Positions 1 to 8,408 are shown, counted from the first letter of the stretch. The stretch: DNA of 64,000 nt from Limoniibacter endophyticus (GCF_014652835.1 NZ_BMZO01000001.1:1-64000), one strand, 5' to 3'. Notes: generated from the letters alone by a model not told the origin. Program-made: numbers and translations.

Positions 1-1
1 T

Positions 2-418
2 ACCGGCGTTGAAATGTTCCGCAAGCTGCTGGATCAGGGCCAGGCGGGCGACAATATCGGTGCTCTGGTTCGCGGCATCCAGCGTGATGACGTCGAGCGT
101 GGCCAGGTTCTGGTGAAGCCGGGTTCGGTCAAGCCGCACAAGAAGTTCAAGGCTGAAGCTTACATCCTGACGAAGGAAGAAGGCGGCCGTCATACGCCGT
201 TCTTCACGAACTACCGTCCGCAGTTCTACTTCCGCACCACCGACGTGACGGGGATCGTCACGCTTCCGGAAGGTACGGAAATGGTCATGCCAGGCGACAA
301 CGTTACCGTTGACGTCGAACTGATCGTGCCGATCGCGATGGAAGAAAAGCTGCGCTTCGCTATCCGCGAAGGCGGCCGTACCGTCGGCGCAGGTATCGTC
401 GCTTCGATCACCGAGTAA
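2..418 (+). CDS. tuf: Elongation factor Tu, C-terminal part (5' end outside window)
   Basis: The frame is open from base 2, so the gene begins before the window. The 138 visible residues are the end of domain 2 and all of domain 3 of EF-Tu, the GTPase that carries aminoacyl-tRNA to the ribosome. Diagnostic stretches are [13 protein letters not shown] near the start and [11 protein letters not shown] at the end. The GTP-binding domain is not visible. The stop is followed within 25 bases by a strong hairpin, so this copy is the last gene of its transcript. No rpsJ and no tRNA-Trp/secE follow, which are the usual neighbours of tuf copies in related genomes. The identity is certain; which tuf copy this is cannot be told. 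Confidence 0.97.
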   Translation, partial: TGVEMFRKLLDQGQAGDNIGALVRGIQRDDVERGQVLVKPGSVKPHKKFKAEAYILTKEEGGRHTPFFTNYRPQFYFRTTDVTGIVTLPEGTEMVMPGDNVTVDVELIVPIAMEEKLRFAIREGGRTVGAGIVASITE

Positions 419-440
419 GCTTTTTAAAGCTTTCTGACTG

Positions 441-476
441 ATAAAACCCGGGGGCGGAAACGTCTCCGGGTTTTAT
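441..476 (+). terminator. Rho-independent terminator after tuf
   Basis: An 11-base perfect inverted repeat (ATAAAACCCGG / CCGGGTTTTAT) surrounds a 14-base loop. It ends in a TTTTATATT tract 23 bases after the tuf stop. Confidence 0.85.
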
Positions 477-573
477 ATTGGCTTCGCCCAGCGGCGGACC
501 TGGAACTTGCCGACGTACTGCGCATTGAGTCCGATTGTTCACATGAACGGTTTGTCTGTGTGTGGAGGGCAGC

Positions 574-933
574 GTGAGTGGTTCATCAAGTGGAGTAAGG
601 CGACGCGTGAGCGTGGAGACGACGTTTCCCGAACTTACGGTTCTTTTTCAGCGCATCAGAGAAACCTATGATCCGCTTGGCGTGTTTCTCTATGGAAGCC
701 ATGCCCGGGGAGATGCGGATCCTGATAGCGACTGGGAGATTAAGGTCATCCTTGGTGACGACGCGCCGGAGGCGCTTTTTTCACCGGAACTTGGATGGGA
801 GGTGCAGGAGGGAAGCGGCGTCTATGCCGAGGTCTCTTGCGCGCGGATCTCCAAGTTCAAGAACGACCTTTCGATCGAAAACTCGATCGCGCGCGAAATT
901 TCGAAGGAAGGAATTGTCCTTGAACTTGATTGA
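574..933 (+). CDS. Orphan MNT-type nucleotidyltransferase-domain protein
   Basis: This 119-residue protein carries the minimal nucleotidyltransferase signature GSHARGDADPDSDWEI at residues 41-56. The pattern is GSxxxG followed by D-x-[DE], the fold of MNT/MenA-type NMP transferases. The second metal ligand is Glu (D53-x-E55) rather than the usual Asp. The GTG at 574 is chosen because GGAGGG lies 4 bases upstream; an in-frame GTG at 562 has no such site. Such proteins often pair with a HEPN toxin, but no HEPN gene is next to it: a terminator lies upstream and a convergent secreted-protein gene downstream. The fold is fairly sure. The substrate, and whether it is an orphan antitoxin, cannot be told. 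Confidence 0.8.
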   Translation: MSGSSSGVRRRVSVETTFPELTVLFQRIRETYDPLGVFLYGSHARGDADPDSDWEIKVILGDDAPEALFSPELGWEVQEGSGVYAEVSCARISKFKNDLSIENSIAREISKEGIVLELD

Positions 934-945
934 TCGCGAGACGCG

Positions 946-1908
946 TCAATCAACATACCCGGCATCGTCCGGAGCGTTTTCGGAAAGCAGAACCTCGACG
1001 TCCTGATTATTGCCAGCCTTGACGGTGAAATCGTGCTGGTAGATACGGTCGCGATTCTTCGCGATGGCGGTATATTCGCCTTCTGAAAGCACCAAAGAGG
1101 CAAAGGCGCCCACCGACTCGCGTACCGGATCGCCGGAGCTTGTCAGGACCGACCACGCCGTATCGGCAATCGCTTCGCCGCCATGCTCACGCACCAGCTT
1201 CAGCGTTACTTCGGCTGCGTTGTGCTCGATCGTTGCCTCGGTAAGTTTACCCGCCTCGACGCGAATGTCGGAGCGCACGATGGCATTGACCCCGCCATAG
1301 GTGGAAACGACGTGATAAGTGCCCTCATTGAGACGGACAACGGTTCCGGGTGCGATGTCGCGCATGATGAGATTGCGTTCGCCGGCATCTTCATCGCCTT
1401 CGGATATGGAGAAGCGAAGCTTGTCTGCTTTGATCAATCGGCCGTCCGAAAGCGTGGCGTTCAGTTTCAGCCCGCCCGCGTCCAGCACAATGTTTTCGCG
1501 ACGCGGGTCGCGCCCGACAGTGATGCGCTTGGTGGCACCGGCGCGGCCGAAGGCTGCATGAACGAGATAGCTGCCAGGTTCGAGCTGGAAGGTGGTCGTG
1601 CCGCCACGCGCGGTGGCAACCAGCGGCAGATTGCCGTCGGCGCCAGCCTCGGGACGGAAAACGCGCCAGACCATCCCCCGGGCAATATCCTTGCCCTCCC
1701 GAATTAGCTTGGCAGAAAGGGTGATATTTCCATCGGCTGCCACTGCGAGACTTTCATGCTGCTGCGGCGCGGCATAATTGGAAATTCCGGGAATATGGAT
1801 ATGCTTTGTAGGATCGATATCCGGTTGCGGCAACTCCTGCGCGACCACAGACGAGATGACAGAGAGTGGAAGCAGAATCGTGAGAGCAAGGCGGATGGAT
1901 TGATGCAT
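946..1908 (-). CDS. Secreted protein of unknown function
   Basis: This 320-residue protein has a typical Sec signal peptide: residues 1-23, a hydrophobic core and a VVA-Q cleavage region. The mature part is rich in beta strand and looks like three or four successive beta-sandwich modules of about 80 residues. Each has a motif of the type L.L.PG.Y.V (LEPGSYLVHA, LNEGTYHVVS, LSEGEYTAIA). Such modules resemble PEGA or carboxypeptidase-regulatory-like domains, which suggests a periplasmic or surface binding role. It is a single gene, convergent with the nucleotidyltransferase and divergent from the nitroreductase gene. No enzyme motif is visible. Confidence 0.85.
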   Translation of the reverse strand: MHQSIRLALTILLPLSVISSVVAQELPQPDIDPTKHIHIPGISNYAAPQQHESLAVAADGNITLSAKLIREGKDIARGMVWRVFRPEAGADGNLPLVATARGGTTTFQLEPGSYLVHAAFGRAGATKRITVGRDPRRENIVLDAGGLKLNATLSDGRLIKADKLRFSISEGDEDAGERNLIMRDIAPGTVVRLNEGTYHVVSTYGGVNAIVRSDIRVEAGKLTEATIEHNAAEVTLKLVREHGGEAIADTAWSVLTSSGDPVRESVGAFASLVLSEGEYTAIAKNRDRIYQHDFTVKAGNNQDVEVLLSENAPDDAGYVD

Positions 1909-2040
1909 GGAAAAACCTTGAACCCCAAAGCGGTGGTTTTTTCAAGGCGTCATCGCCGTTCTCCGATACGTCCTGCTGCTTGACGCGCGCCGACAGATGA
2001 AAGACAGGTAGCCGAACCCGAAATCTGGAGCCAAATCATC

Positions 2041-2631
2041 TTGTCTTCCCCCATCCTCGATTTTCTTCTTTCCCGTCGTTCCGCGCCAATCAGTGCCATG
2101 ACCGACCCCGGTCCGAGCGAGCAGGAAATCGAGACGCTGATTCGCATTGCCTCGCGCGTACCGGATCATGGCCGCCTTGTGCCTTGGCGCTTCATTCTCT
2201 ATCGGGGCGATGCGCGCCTTGAAATTGGCGAGAAGCTGGCGGCCCTGGCTGTGGAGCGGGAAGGGGAATTGCCACAAGCGCGGCTGGACCAGGAGCGGCA
2301 ACGCTTCGCCCGCGCGCCCCTGGTGATCGGAATCGTGTTTTGCCCGCGCGAAAGCATCAAGATCCCGCAATGGGAAATGTTCCTCTCGGGTGGCGCTTCT
2401 GCCATGAATCTTCTGACCGCTGCCAGCGCCATGGGATATGGCGCCGCCTGGATTACCAATTGGTATTCAGATGATGAAAAGGGTCGCGCGATCCTGGGCC
2501 TGGCGCCGGAGGAGCGCGTGGTCGGCTTCGTCCATATAGGCAATTATGATGGATCGAATGCGGATCGCCCGCGCCCTGAACTCGACGCGATCGTCAGCAA
2601 CTATACCGGCCCATACGCAGGAGCAAAGTGA
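2041..2631 (+). CDS. Nitroreductase-family FMN oxidoreductase
   Basis: This 196-residue protein has the features of the small nitroreductase (YdjA-like) group. An N-terminal SRRSAP corresponds to the FMN-phosphate-binding RRS motif, RIASRVPDHGRLVPWRF follows, and a Gly/Ala-rich AMGYGAAWITNWY segment lies at about 134-146. Members reduce nitro or quinone substrates with NAD(P)H. The start is TTG with GGAG ten bases upstream; ATG 2098 is the alternative but would remove the RRSAP motif. The next gene, a flavin reductase, begins 2 bases after the stop, so the two form an operon and may share flavin chemistry. Confidence 0.88.
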   Translation: MSSPILDFLLSRRSAPISAMTDPGPSEQEIETLIRIASRVPDHGRLVPWRFILYRGDARLEIGEKLAALAVEREGELPQARLDQERQRFARAPLVIGIVFCPRESIKIPQWEMFLSGGASAMNLLTAASAMGYGAAWITNWYSDDEKGRAILGLAPEERVVGFVHIGNYDGSNADRPRPELDAIVSNYTGPYAGAK

Positions 2632-2633
2632 TT

Positions 2634-3239
2634 ATGTTCTATGAACCGAAGAATGGCCACGGGCTTCCGCACGATCCCTTCAAGGCGTTAGTCGGCCCGC
2701 GCCCCGTCGGCTGGATTTCGTCGATTGCGAAAGATGGCACCTACAATCTCGCTCCATACTCGTTCTTCAATGCGATCGGAGGCAATCCGCCGCTGGTCAT
2801 GTTTTCGTCCGGCGGCTTGAAACACTCCGCCGCGAATATCCGCGAAACGGGTGAGTTTGTCTGCAACATCGTGAGCCGCCCGCTGGCGGAAAAAATGAAC
2901 GCGACGAGCATAGATGCGCCGGAGAATATCAGCGAGTTCGACCATGCTGGCTTGACGCCCGCACAATGTCAGATCGTGAAGCCACCGCGCGTTGCCCAAG
3001 CGCCGGCCGCTCTTGAATGCATGGTCACGGAGATCATCGAACCCCGCGACATAACGCGAGAGAAGACCGGCGACATTGTCGTTATTGGTCAGGTTGTCGG
3101 GGTGCATATCGACGAGAGCGTGCTCAAGGACGGTCTCGTCGATGCGGTGGCTTTGGCGCAGGTTTCGCGCCTCGGCTATATGGATTTCTCTTTCGTCGAA
3201 AGCGTCTTTCAGCTCTACCGTCCGCGCTGGAAGGACTGA
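2634..3239 (+). CDS. Flavin reductase-like FMN-binding protein
   Basis: This 201-residue protein belongs to the flavin reductase-like (split-barrel) family. The N-terminal PHDPFKALVGPRPVGWIS and NLAPYSFFNAIGGNPP segments form the FMN-binding face. It probably reduces free flavin or acts as a flavoprotein oxidoreductase; the substrate is unknown. ATG 2634 is preferred over GTG 2628 because the GGAG at 2620-2623 is 10 bases from the former and only 4 from the latter. It is translationally close to the upstream nitroreductase. Its last 25 bases overlap the 3' end of the convergent citE-like gene. Confidence 0.88.
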   Translation: MFYEPKNGHGLPHDPFKALVGPRPVGWISSIAKDGTYNLAPYSFFNAIGGNPPLVMFSSGGLKHSAANIRETGEFVCNIVSRPLAEKMNATSIDAPENISEFDHAGLTPAQCQIVKPPRVAQAPAALECMVTEIIEPRDITREKTGDIVVIGQVVGVHIDESVLKDGLVDAVALAQVSRLGYMDFSFVESVFQLYRPRWKD

Positions 3240-4096
3240 GCACGATCCAGAAGCCTTTCCGCCCGCCGCAGATGCGGGCGGTCGTACATTTTTCCTTCGA
3301 TGCCGACGACGCCCCGATTTCCTGCCTGGGCAAAAGCGTCCACGATGCGCAGTGCTTGCGCAATGGCGTCCTTGCTGGGCGTGAAGACGTCGTTGATGAT
3401 TGGTACCTGTGCCGGGTGGATCGCCATCTTGCCGGTGAAGCCGTCGCGCAACGCGGCTTCGCATTCACGTCGCAAGCCGCTCTCATCGCGATAATCGACA
3501 AATACCGTATCGATGGCCGCTGTCTGACAGGCATTGGCCGAAAGCAGTGTCACGGCGCGGGCAAGTCGGAAAACGTCCGTATAGGCGCCATTTGCATCGC
3601 GTGTGGCCAGCGCGCCAATATCGGCCGAAAGGTCTTCTGCCCCCCAGCTGAGGCCGGCGAGCCGCGGATGTGGCGCATTCCAGCTCGGCGTCGCGAGAAC
3701 GCTGGCGGCGGTTTCCGTAATGATGGCGATGATCCGGGTGGCACCATCTGTGACATTAGCTTGCGCTTCGGCAACGCGCAGCATGACCGAAAATTCTGAC
3801 AGGCTCGCCATGCCGCAGGCTTTCGGCAGCATGACGGCTTCGGGCTGTGCGCCCATGATTGCCTGAAGATCGCCGTCGGTTAGCTGGGTGTCGAGCGCAT
3901 TCACGCGCACAAAAAGGCGAGGGCCTTCCTTTTCCTTACATGCATCTAGAAAGCTTCGAGTAATCTGGCGCGCTTCTGCCTTGTTTTCCTGCGAAACGGA
4001 ATCCTCCAGGTCGATCAGCAGAACGTCTGCCCCGCTTGCAAAGCCCTTCTCGAGCTTGCGCTGCGAATCACCCGGCACAAAAAGCAAAGAACGCAT
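3215..4096 (-). CDS. HpcH/HpaI aldolase / citrate lyase beta-like (CoA-ester lyase)
   Basis: This 293-residue protein carries the CitE/malyl-CoA-lyase family motifs: SLLFVPGDS at the start, IDLEDSVS at about 28-35 (metal-binding Glu/Asp), LFVRVNALD, and GKMAIHPAQ near the C terminus. These enzymes cleave or form 3-hydroxy-acyl-CoA bonds (malyl-CoA, beta-methylmalyl-CoA, citramalyl-CoA). ATG 4096 is used because it overlaps the stop of the upstream maoC gene as TGATG, a coupled start. Pairing with a MaoC hydratase suggests a C4/C5-dicarboxylate-CoA route such as malyl-, mesaconyl- or itaconyl-CoA breakdown. The exact substrate is not decided by sequence. Confidence 0.9.
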   Translation of the reverse strand: MRSLLFVPGDSQRKLEKGFASGADVLLIDLEDSVSQENKAEARQITRSFLDACKEKEGPRLFVRVNALDTQLTDGDLQAIMGAQPEAVMLPKACGMASLSEFSVMLRVAEAQANVTDGATRIIAIITETAASVLATPSWNAPHPRLAGLSWGAEDLSADIGALATRDANGAYTDVFRLARAVTLLSANACQTAAIDTVFVDYRDESGLRRECEAALRDGFTGKMAIHPAQVPIINDVFTPSKDAIAQALRIVDAFAQAGNRGVVGIEGKMYDRPHLRRAERLLDRAQSFQRGR

Positions 4097-4548
4097 CAGG
4101 CAGGTTTCCTCTGGATCATCGTTTGACGGGCGCACTGTGCAACGAGCCGGTCATGTTGATTATAGGCGCGATGTTCAAATTCGACGATGCCGCGGTCCGG
4201 CTTCGACTTCGAACCCCGTACGGAAAGGATGGTCGATTCGACCCGGATCGTATCGCCGTGGAAAACTGGATGGGGAAACTTCACGTCCGTCATGCCGAGA
4301 TTGGCGATGATGGTCCCGAGCGTCGTTTCATGCACGGAGATGCCGATCATCAACCCAAGAGTAAAGAGCGAATTGACCAGCGGCTTGCCCCATTCGGACC
4401 TGGCCGCGTAGTCAAAATCTATGTGCAATGGCTGCGGATTGAGTGTCATGACGGAGAAGAGCATATTATCGCTCTCCGTTACCGTCTTGCGCATCACGTG
4501 GTGAAGCACCTGTCCTTCGTGGAACTCCTCCAGATAAAATCCCGCCAT
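4096..4548 (-). CDS. MaoC-family (hotdog) acyl-CoA hydratase
   Basis: This 150-residue single-hotdog protein has the MaoC/hydratase-2 signature: TLNPQPLHIDFDYAARSEWG at about 36-55 with the catalytic Asp/His region, then GKPLVNSLFTLG. It would hydrate an enoyl-CoA (mesaconyl-CoA-like or a branched substrate) for the downstream citE-like lyase, to which it is coupled by a TGATG junction. ATG 4548 has GGGAGG five bases upstream; an in-frame ATG at 4575 lacks this. The family is sure and the substrate is inferred from the neighbour only. Confidence 0.88.
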   Translation of the reverse strand: MAGFYLEEFHEGQVLHHVMRKTVTESDNMLFSVMTLNPQPLHIDFDYAARSEWGKPLVNSLFTLGLMIGISVHETTLGTIIANLGMTDVKFPHPVFHGDTIRVESTILSVRGSKSKPDRGIVEFEHRAYNQHDRLVAQCARQTMIQRKPA

Positions 4549-4847
4549 GCCATCCTCCCGAAATTGCTTAAGCATGATGGATAAAAGGTCTTCCGGTCGA
4601 GAACAACTATGTCAATGCGCAAGGGCTTGGAGAGAATTTTTCGTCAGGATGGAATCGAGCTTCCTTCGGCTATCCGGCTAGGTATTATCCTGCCTTGGAC
4701 ACGACATGATTTTGTAGCAAGCTGAGGCAAAGAAGAAGGATCAGCACTCCGGCTAGAGAGGAAACCTCGGACGCCGGAGCGGCGAAAATCGAGAGAGCAG
4801 TTTAGGCTTCCAAACAAGCTGCCTCTGGCGGACCGGGATCGCATTTT
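4549..4847. other. Intergenic region between divergent maoC and anti-sigma-like genes
   Basis: These 299 bases have no credible gene. The region must hold the promoters of both divergent units. No clear inverted repeat or RNA structure was seen. Confidence 0.6.
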
Positions 4848-5618
4848 ATGGCAAGTTCGCAAATCACCGATGACATGCTGATGGCCTATGTCGAGGGTGC
4901 GCTTGCACCCGATATAGCTGCCCAGGTGGAAGAAGCGCTTGCCGATGATCCCACGCTGAAAGCGCGCGCCCGGATGCTGCGCCAGACCAGACGGCGCGTA
5001 CGTGCGACCATGGCGGCGGCCATCGCCAATGCTGCTACCCTGGAAAACTCCGCATCGGACAAAAAGGGATCGGGAAAGCGCTTTCGTGATGGGGGACGCT
5101 CTGCCGATGTTCCGCCTGTTGGCGAGACAGACAAGATCGCGCTTACACGCTCGCCGATCTATATATGTATTGGCGCATTCGGGCTTCTTCTGCTGGCTGC
5201 TGCGACGGGCTATCTTTCGGCTCTGCCAGAGCGTAGCAGGCTCGAAGTGCCGGTCGGCGCTTTGACGAGCGCGGAGACGGACAGGCAATTATCGCAATTA
5301 CCGTCGGGGCAGGGCAAGACGCTTATGGATGCACGGGAGCTCGGCATGGTCGCTTCTTTCCGGGACGGTGACGGCAATCTATGCCGGCAGTACCGCCTGG
5401 TGGGCACCGATTTCGTGACAGATGCCGTGTCCTGCCTCTTTCAGGACAGGTGGAGCGTACGTCTGGCTGTGTCGGCACCGATTGTAGGAACAACGCCGAT
5501 CATGATTCCGCCGCCGTCCAATATGGCTACCATCGACGCCTATCGGGCCGCAACGAGAGCCAGCGTACCGCTTAGCCCAGACGAGGAGCAACAGGTTCTT
5601 GCGCGGTTGAAACGATAG
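4848..5618 (+). CDS. Anti-sigma-factor-like single-pass membrane protein
   Basis: This 256-residue protein begins with a zinc-less anti-sigma-like segment (ITDDMLMAYVEGALAPDIAAQVEEAL). A basic cytoplasmic linker follows, with one transmembrane helix at about residues 106-125 and a periplasmic domain of about 130 residues. The layout (short N-terminal LxAYxDGxL helix, TM, outer domain) is that of transmembrane anti-sigma/FecR-like factors of alphaproteobacteria. No ECF sigma gene is adjacent, which is unusual: the partner is elsewhere, or the protein does another job. No Cys/His zinc motif is present in the N-terminal domain. Confidence 0.7.
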   Translation: MASSQITDDMLMAYVEGALAPDIAAQVEEALADDPTLKARARMLRQTRRRVRATMAAAIANAATLENSASDKKGSGKRFRDGGRSADVPPVGETDKIALTRSPIYICIGAFGLLLLAAATGYLSALPERSRLEVPVGALTSAETDRQLSQLPSGQGKTLMDARELGMVASFRDGDGNLCRQYRLVGTDFVTDAVSCLFQDRWSVRLAVSAPIVGTTPIMIPPPSNMATIDAYRAATRASVPLSPDEEQQVLARLKR

Positions 5619-5663
5619 TCTGCGTATATAGGCGATTGCTAAAATAATTCTTTGTTTTCCGCC

Positions 5664-5695
5664 TGTTAACCAAATTGCGCCAATCATGGTTAACA
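5664..5695. promoter_or_regulatory. Perfect 9-base palindrome TGTTAACCA-N14-TGGTTAACA
   Basis: Arms at 5664-5672 and 5687-5695 are exact reverse complements. The right arm ends three bases before the ATG at 5699. The cores TTAACCA/TGGTTAA resemble half-sites described for the cell-cycle regulator CtrA in rhizobia and Caulobacter. The assignment is inference. It is the obvious operator candidate for the DUF2336 gene. Confidence 0.55.
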
Positions 5696-5698
5696 GAA

Positions 5699-6865
5699 AT
5701 GCTCGGGGGCGAGCATGGGGCAGCGGGGCAGGTCGCAGATATGGTGATTGGCGATTTTCTGAAATGGACGCGCAACGCGTCTGCGACGGATCGTGCGGCG
5801 GCGGCAACCGCATTGGCGCATGCCTATCTTGTCGATGAACTGGATTTGGACACGCGATGTGCGGCGGAAGCGGCGCTCACCTATCTGCTGGATGATCCCT
5901 CGCCGAAAGTGCGCCTGGCGCTGGCCGAAGTGCTGGCTCACAGTCCTGGCGCTCCGATCCAGGTCATCAGCGGTCTTGCGGATGACAATCCGGATATTGC
6001 CGGGCTTGTTCTTGCGCGCTCACCGATCCTTCAGGAGTACGATCTTGTCGATCGCGTGTTTGCCGGCCGCACCGATACGCAATGCGCTATTGCAGGCCGG
6101 CCGCAGGTGCCGATGGCATTATCTGCCGCGATTGCCGAAGTGGGATGTGCCGAATCTTGCGTTGCGCTGCTGCGAAATGACGGAGCCGATATTAAAGCGC
6201 TGAGTTTTCGCCGGATGAGCGAACGCCACGGTGCGGTCGCCGACGTGCGGGGGGCGTTGCTGGATGACGTCCGTCTTCCCAGCGATTGCCGCTATCACCT
6301 GCTTGACCATGTTTCGCAGGCCCTTGCTTCCTCGCCGCTGCTTTTGCGCGTCGTTGGAGAAGCGCGCGCCGATCGACTGACCAGGGAAGCGTGTTCTCGC
6401 GCATCAGTGCAGATTCTCGATCTAACACCGGTAGAGGATTTTCCTGCCCTGATCTCGCATCTGCGGCTCTCTGGCGAACTCACTACCTCGTTCCTGATTC
6501 GCACCGTTACCCACGGCAAGATTGATTTCTTCGGGGCGGCCCTTTCCGCACTGACGGGGCAAAGTGAAACACGTGTGCGCTTGATCTTGTCGTCTCGCCA
6601 GCGCTCGGTTCTGGTCGCACTGTTCGCCAAGGCGGGACTGCCTGCCTCCGCGCATCAAATATTGGGTGACGCAATCTTCCTTTGGCACGACGTGGCCCGT
6701 GGCAAACGCCTGGCGGGCGCGCAGGAAATTTCCTACGAGCTTTTGCAGCGCACATCCTGCGAACCGGGCGGGCGCGGCGATCTCGCACGTCTGCTCAAGG
6801 GCATTCATGTCGATCTTCTGCGTCAGAACGCGCGCAACCACGCGGTGGAGATCGCAGCCGCCTGA
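5699..6865 (+). CDS. DUF2336-domain protein
   Basis: This is a helical protein of up to 388 residues with HEAT-like repeats, the hallmark of DUF2336 proteins of alphaproteobacteria. It has LTYLLDDPSPKVRLALAEVL early, then ADDNPDIAGLVLARSPIL, and a C-terminal helical bundle. No signal peptide or membrane span is seen. The start is uncertain. ATG 5699 follows the palindrome but lacks a good ribosome site, ATG 5741 is possible, and TTG 5675 lies inside the palindrome and is unlikely. The function is unknown; a regulatory or scaffold role is often proposed because of the repeat fold. The next gene begins after a 55-base gap. Confidence 0.8.
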   Translation: MLGGEHGAAGQVADMVIGDFLKWTRNASATDRAAAATALAHAYLVDELDLDTRCAAEAALTYLLDDPSPKVRLALAEVLAHSPGAPIQVISGLADDNPDIAGLVLARSPILQEYDLVDRVFAGRTDTQCAIAGRPQVPMALSAAIAEVGCAESCVALLRNDGADIKALSFRRMSERHGAVADVRGALLDDVRLPSDCRYHLLDHVSQALASSPLLLRVVGEARADRLTREACSRASVQILDLTPVEDFPALISHLRLSGELTTSFLIRTVTHGKIDFFGAALSALTGQSETRVRLILSSRQRSVLVALFAKAGLPASAHQILGDAIFLWHDVARGKRLAGAQEISYELLQRTSCEPGGRGDLARLLKGIHVDLLRQNARNHAVEIAAA

Positions 6866-6920
6866 TTGACCGGCCTTGTTTGAGGCCTATCATCATCCCG
6901 ATCGAACATGAGGGATGATC

Positions 6921-7982
6921 ATGACCGCAGAAATATCCAAGCTCGCCATCGTACCCTTTGTCAGCGTCGAGAACATGATGAGGCTAGTGCTGAAGGTCGG
7001 CGTCGAGGCGTTTCTGACCGGGTTGGCGCAGGCGATCGAAGAGGATTTCCTCCGGTGGGAAAGTTTTGACAAGACGCCGCGCGTAGCTTCTCACTCGGCC
7101 GACGGCGTGATCGAACTGATGCCGACCAGTGACGGCACGCTCTACGGCTTCAAATATGTAAACGGCCACCCGAAGAACATGCGCGAGGGACGCCAAACCG
7201 TTACGGCTTTCGGCGTTCTGGCTGATGTGGGTAATGGTTATCCGATGCTGCTCTCCGAAATGACGATCCTGACGGCGCTGCGCACGGCTGCGACATCTGC
7301 CGTTGCAGCTCGATATCTGGCTCGTAAGAATGCAAGGACGATGGCCATCATCGGCAATGGCGCGCAGAGTGAATTTCAGGCCCTGGCCTTCAAGGCACTG
7401 CTCGGGATTGACAAGGTGCGGCTCTACGATCTCGATCCGGCTGCGACGCAGAAATGCATGGGCAACCTCCGGGGAACAGGCATCGAACTCATCTCTTGTA
7501 CTTCGGCACAGGAAGCGGTGGAGGGGGCCGATATCATCACCACCGTGACCGCCGATAAACAATATGCAACGATCCTGACAGACAACATGGTCGGACCGGG
7601 CGTCCATATCAACGCGGTGGGCGGAGATTGTCCGGGTAAGACCGAGCTGCACAAGGACATTTTGATGCGCTCCGATATATTCGTCGAATATCCGCCGCAG
7701 ACTCGTATCGAGGGTGAAATCCAGCAATTGCCGCAAGATCATCCCGTTGTCGAATTATGGGAAGTGATGGCTGGCAAGGTCGAGGGGCGCAAGAATGAGC
7801 AGCAGATCACGCTCTTCGACAGTGTAGGCTTTGCGACCGAGGATTTTTCCGCGCTGCGCTTTGTACGCGAGAAGCTGCAGACCACCGGTCTCTACGAAGA
7901 TCTCGATCTTCTGGCCGATCCGGACGAGCCCCGCGACCTCTATGGAATGCTGCGGCGTTTCGAACAGGGTATGAAGGAATGA
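6921..7982 (+). CDS. ocd: Ornithine cyclodeaminase
   Basis: This 353-residue protein closely matches the Agrobacterium-type ornithine cyclodeaminase, which converts L-ornithine to L-proline and ammonia with recycled NAD. Diagnostic blocks include RVASHSADGVIELMPTSDG, the dinucleotide-fold AIIGNGAQSEFQALAFKA, GADIITTVTADK and the substrate region HINAVGGDCPGKTELH. ATG 6921 has GAGGG six bases upstream; the ATG at 6915 is too close. A VOC-family gene follows 4 bases after the stop, so the two are probably cotranscribed. The link between them is unknown. Confidence 0.93.
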   Translation: MTAEISKLAIVPFVSVENMMRLVLKVGVEAFLTGLAQAIEEDFLRWESFDKTPRVASHSADGVIELMPTSDGTLYGFKYVNGHPKNMREGRQTVTAFGVLADVGNGYPMLLSEMTILTALRTAATSAVAARYLARKNARTMAIIGNGAQSEFQALAFKALLGIDKVRLYDLDPAATQKCMGNLRGTGIELISCTSAQEAVEGADIITTVTADKQYATILTDNMVGPGVHINAVGGDCPGKTELHKDILMRSDIFVEYPPQTRIEGEIQQLPQDHPVVELWEVMAGKVEGRKNEQQITLFDSVGFATEDFSALRFVREKLQTTGLYEDLDLLADPDEPRDLYGMLRRFEQGMKE

Positions 7983-7986
7983 GGCA

Positions 7987-8406
7987 ATGTTGCAATCTGT
8001 CGCTGCCGTGACGCTCGGTATAGAAGATATTGCCCGGTCGAAGCGTTTCTATACGCAAGGTTTCGGCTGGAACCCTGTTTGGGAAAACGAAGAAATCATC
8101 TTCTATCAGATGAATGGATTTGTGCTCGGCACCTTTCTCAACACGTCGCTCGAAGAGGATATGAACCGCTCGGCTTCCGGCAATAGCGCGTTTTCTCTCG
8201 CGCATAATGTTACCGCGCAGGTGGAGGTGGAGAAGGTGATGCAGGCCTTGATCGATGCTGGCGGATCGCTCCTGCGGAAGGCGGATGCGCCACCGCATGG
8301 CGGTTTTCGCGGTTATGTCGCCGATCCGGACGGCCACGCGTGGGAAATCGCCCATAATGCGCAATGGCCGATCGATGCGCAGGGTCACGTAAGCTTCAGG
8401 CTCTGA
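7987..8406 (+). CDS. VOC-superfamily (glyoxalase/dioxygenase fold) protein
   Basis: This 139-residue protein has a paired beta-alpha-beta-beta-beta vicinal-oxygen-chelate fold: VTLGIEDIARSKRFYTQGFGW at the N terminus and GGFRGYVADPDGHAWEIAHN at the C terminus. The C-terminal metal-site Glu (WEI) is present. The N-terminal His position is replaced (AAVTLG), so a full metal site is doubtful. It follows ocd after 4 bases. The substrate cannot be assigned. It ends two bases before the convergent RES toxin gene. Confidence 0.85.
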   Translation: MLQSVAAVTLGIEDIARSKRFYTQGFGWNPVWENEEIIFYQMNGFVLGTFLNTSLEEDMNRSASGNSAFSLAHNVTAQVEVEKVMQALIDAGGSLLRKADAPPHGGFRGYVADPDGHAWEIAHNAQWPIDAQGHVSFRL

Positions 8407-8408
8407 GC

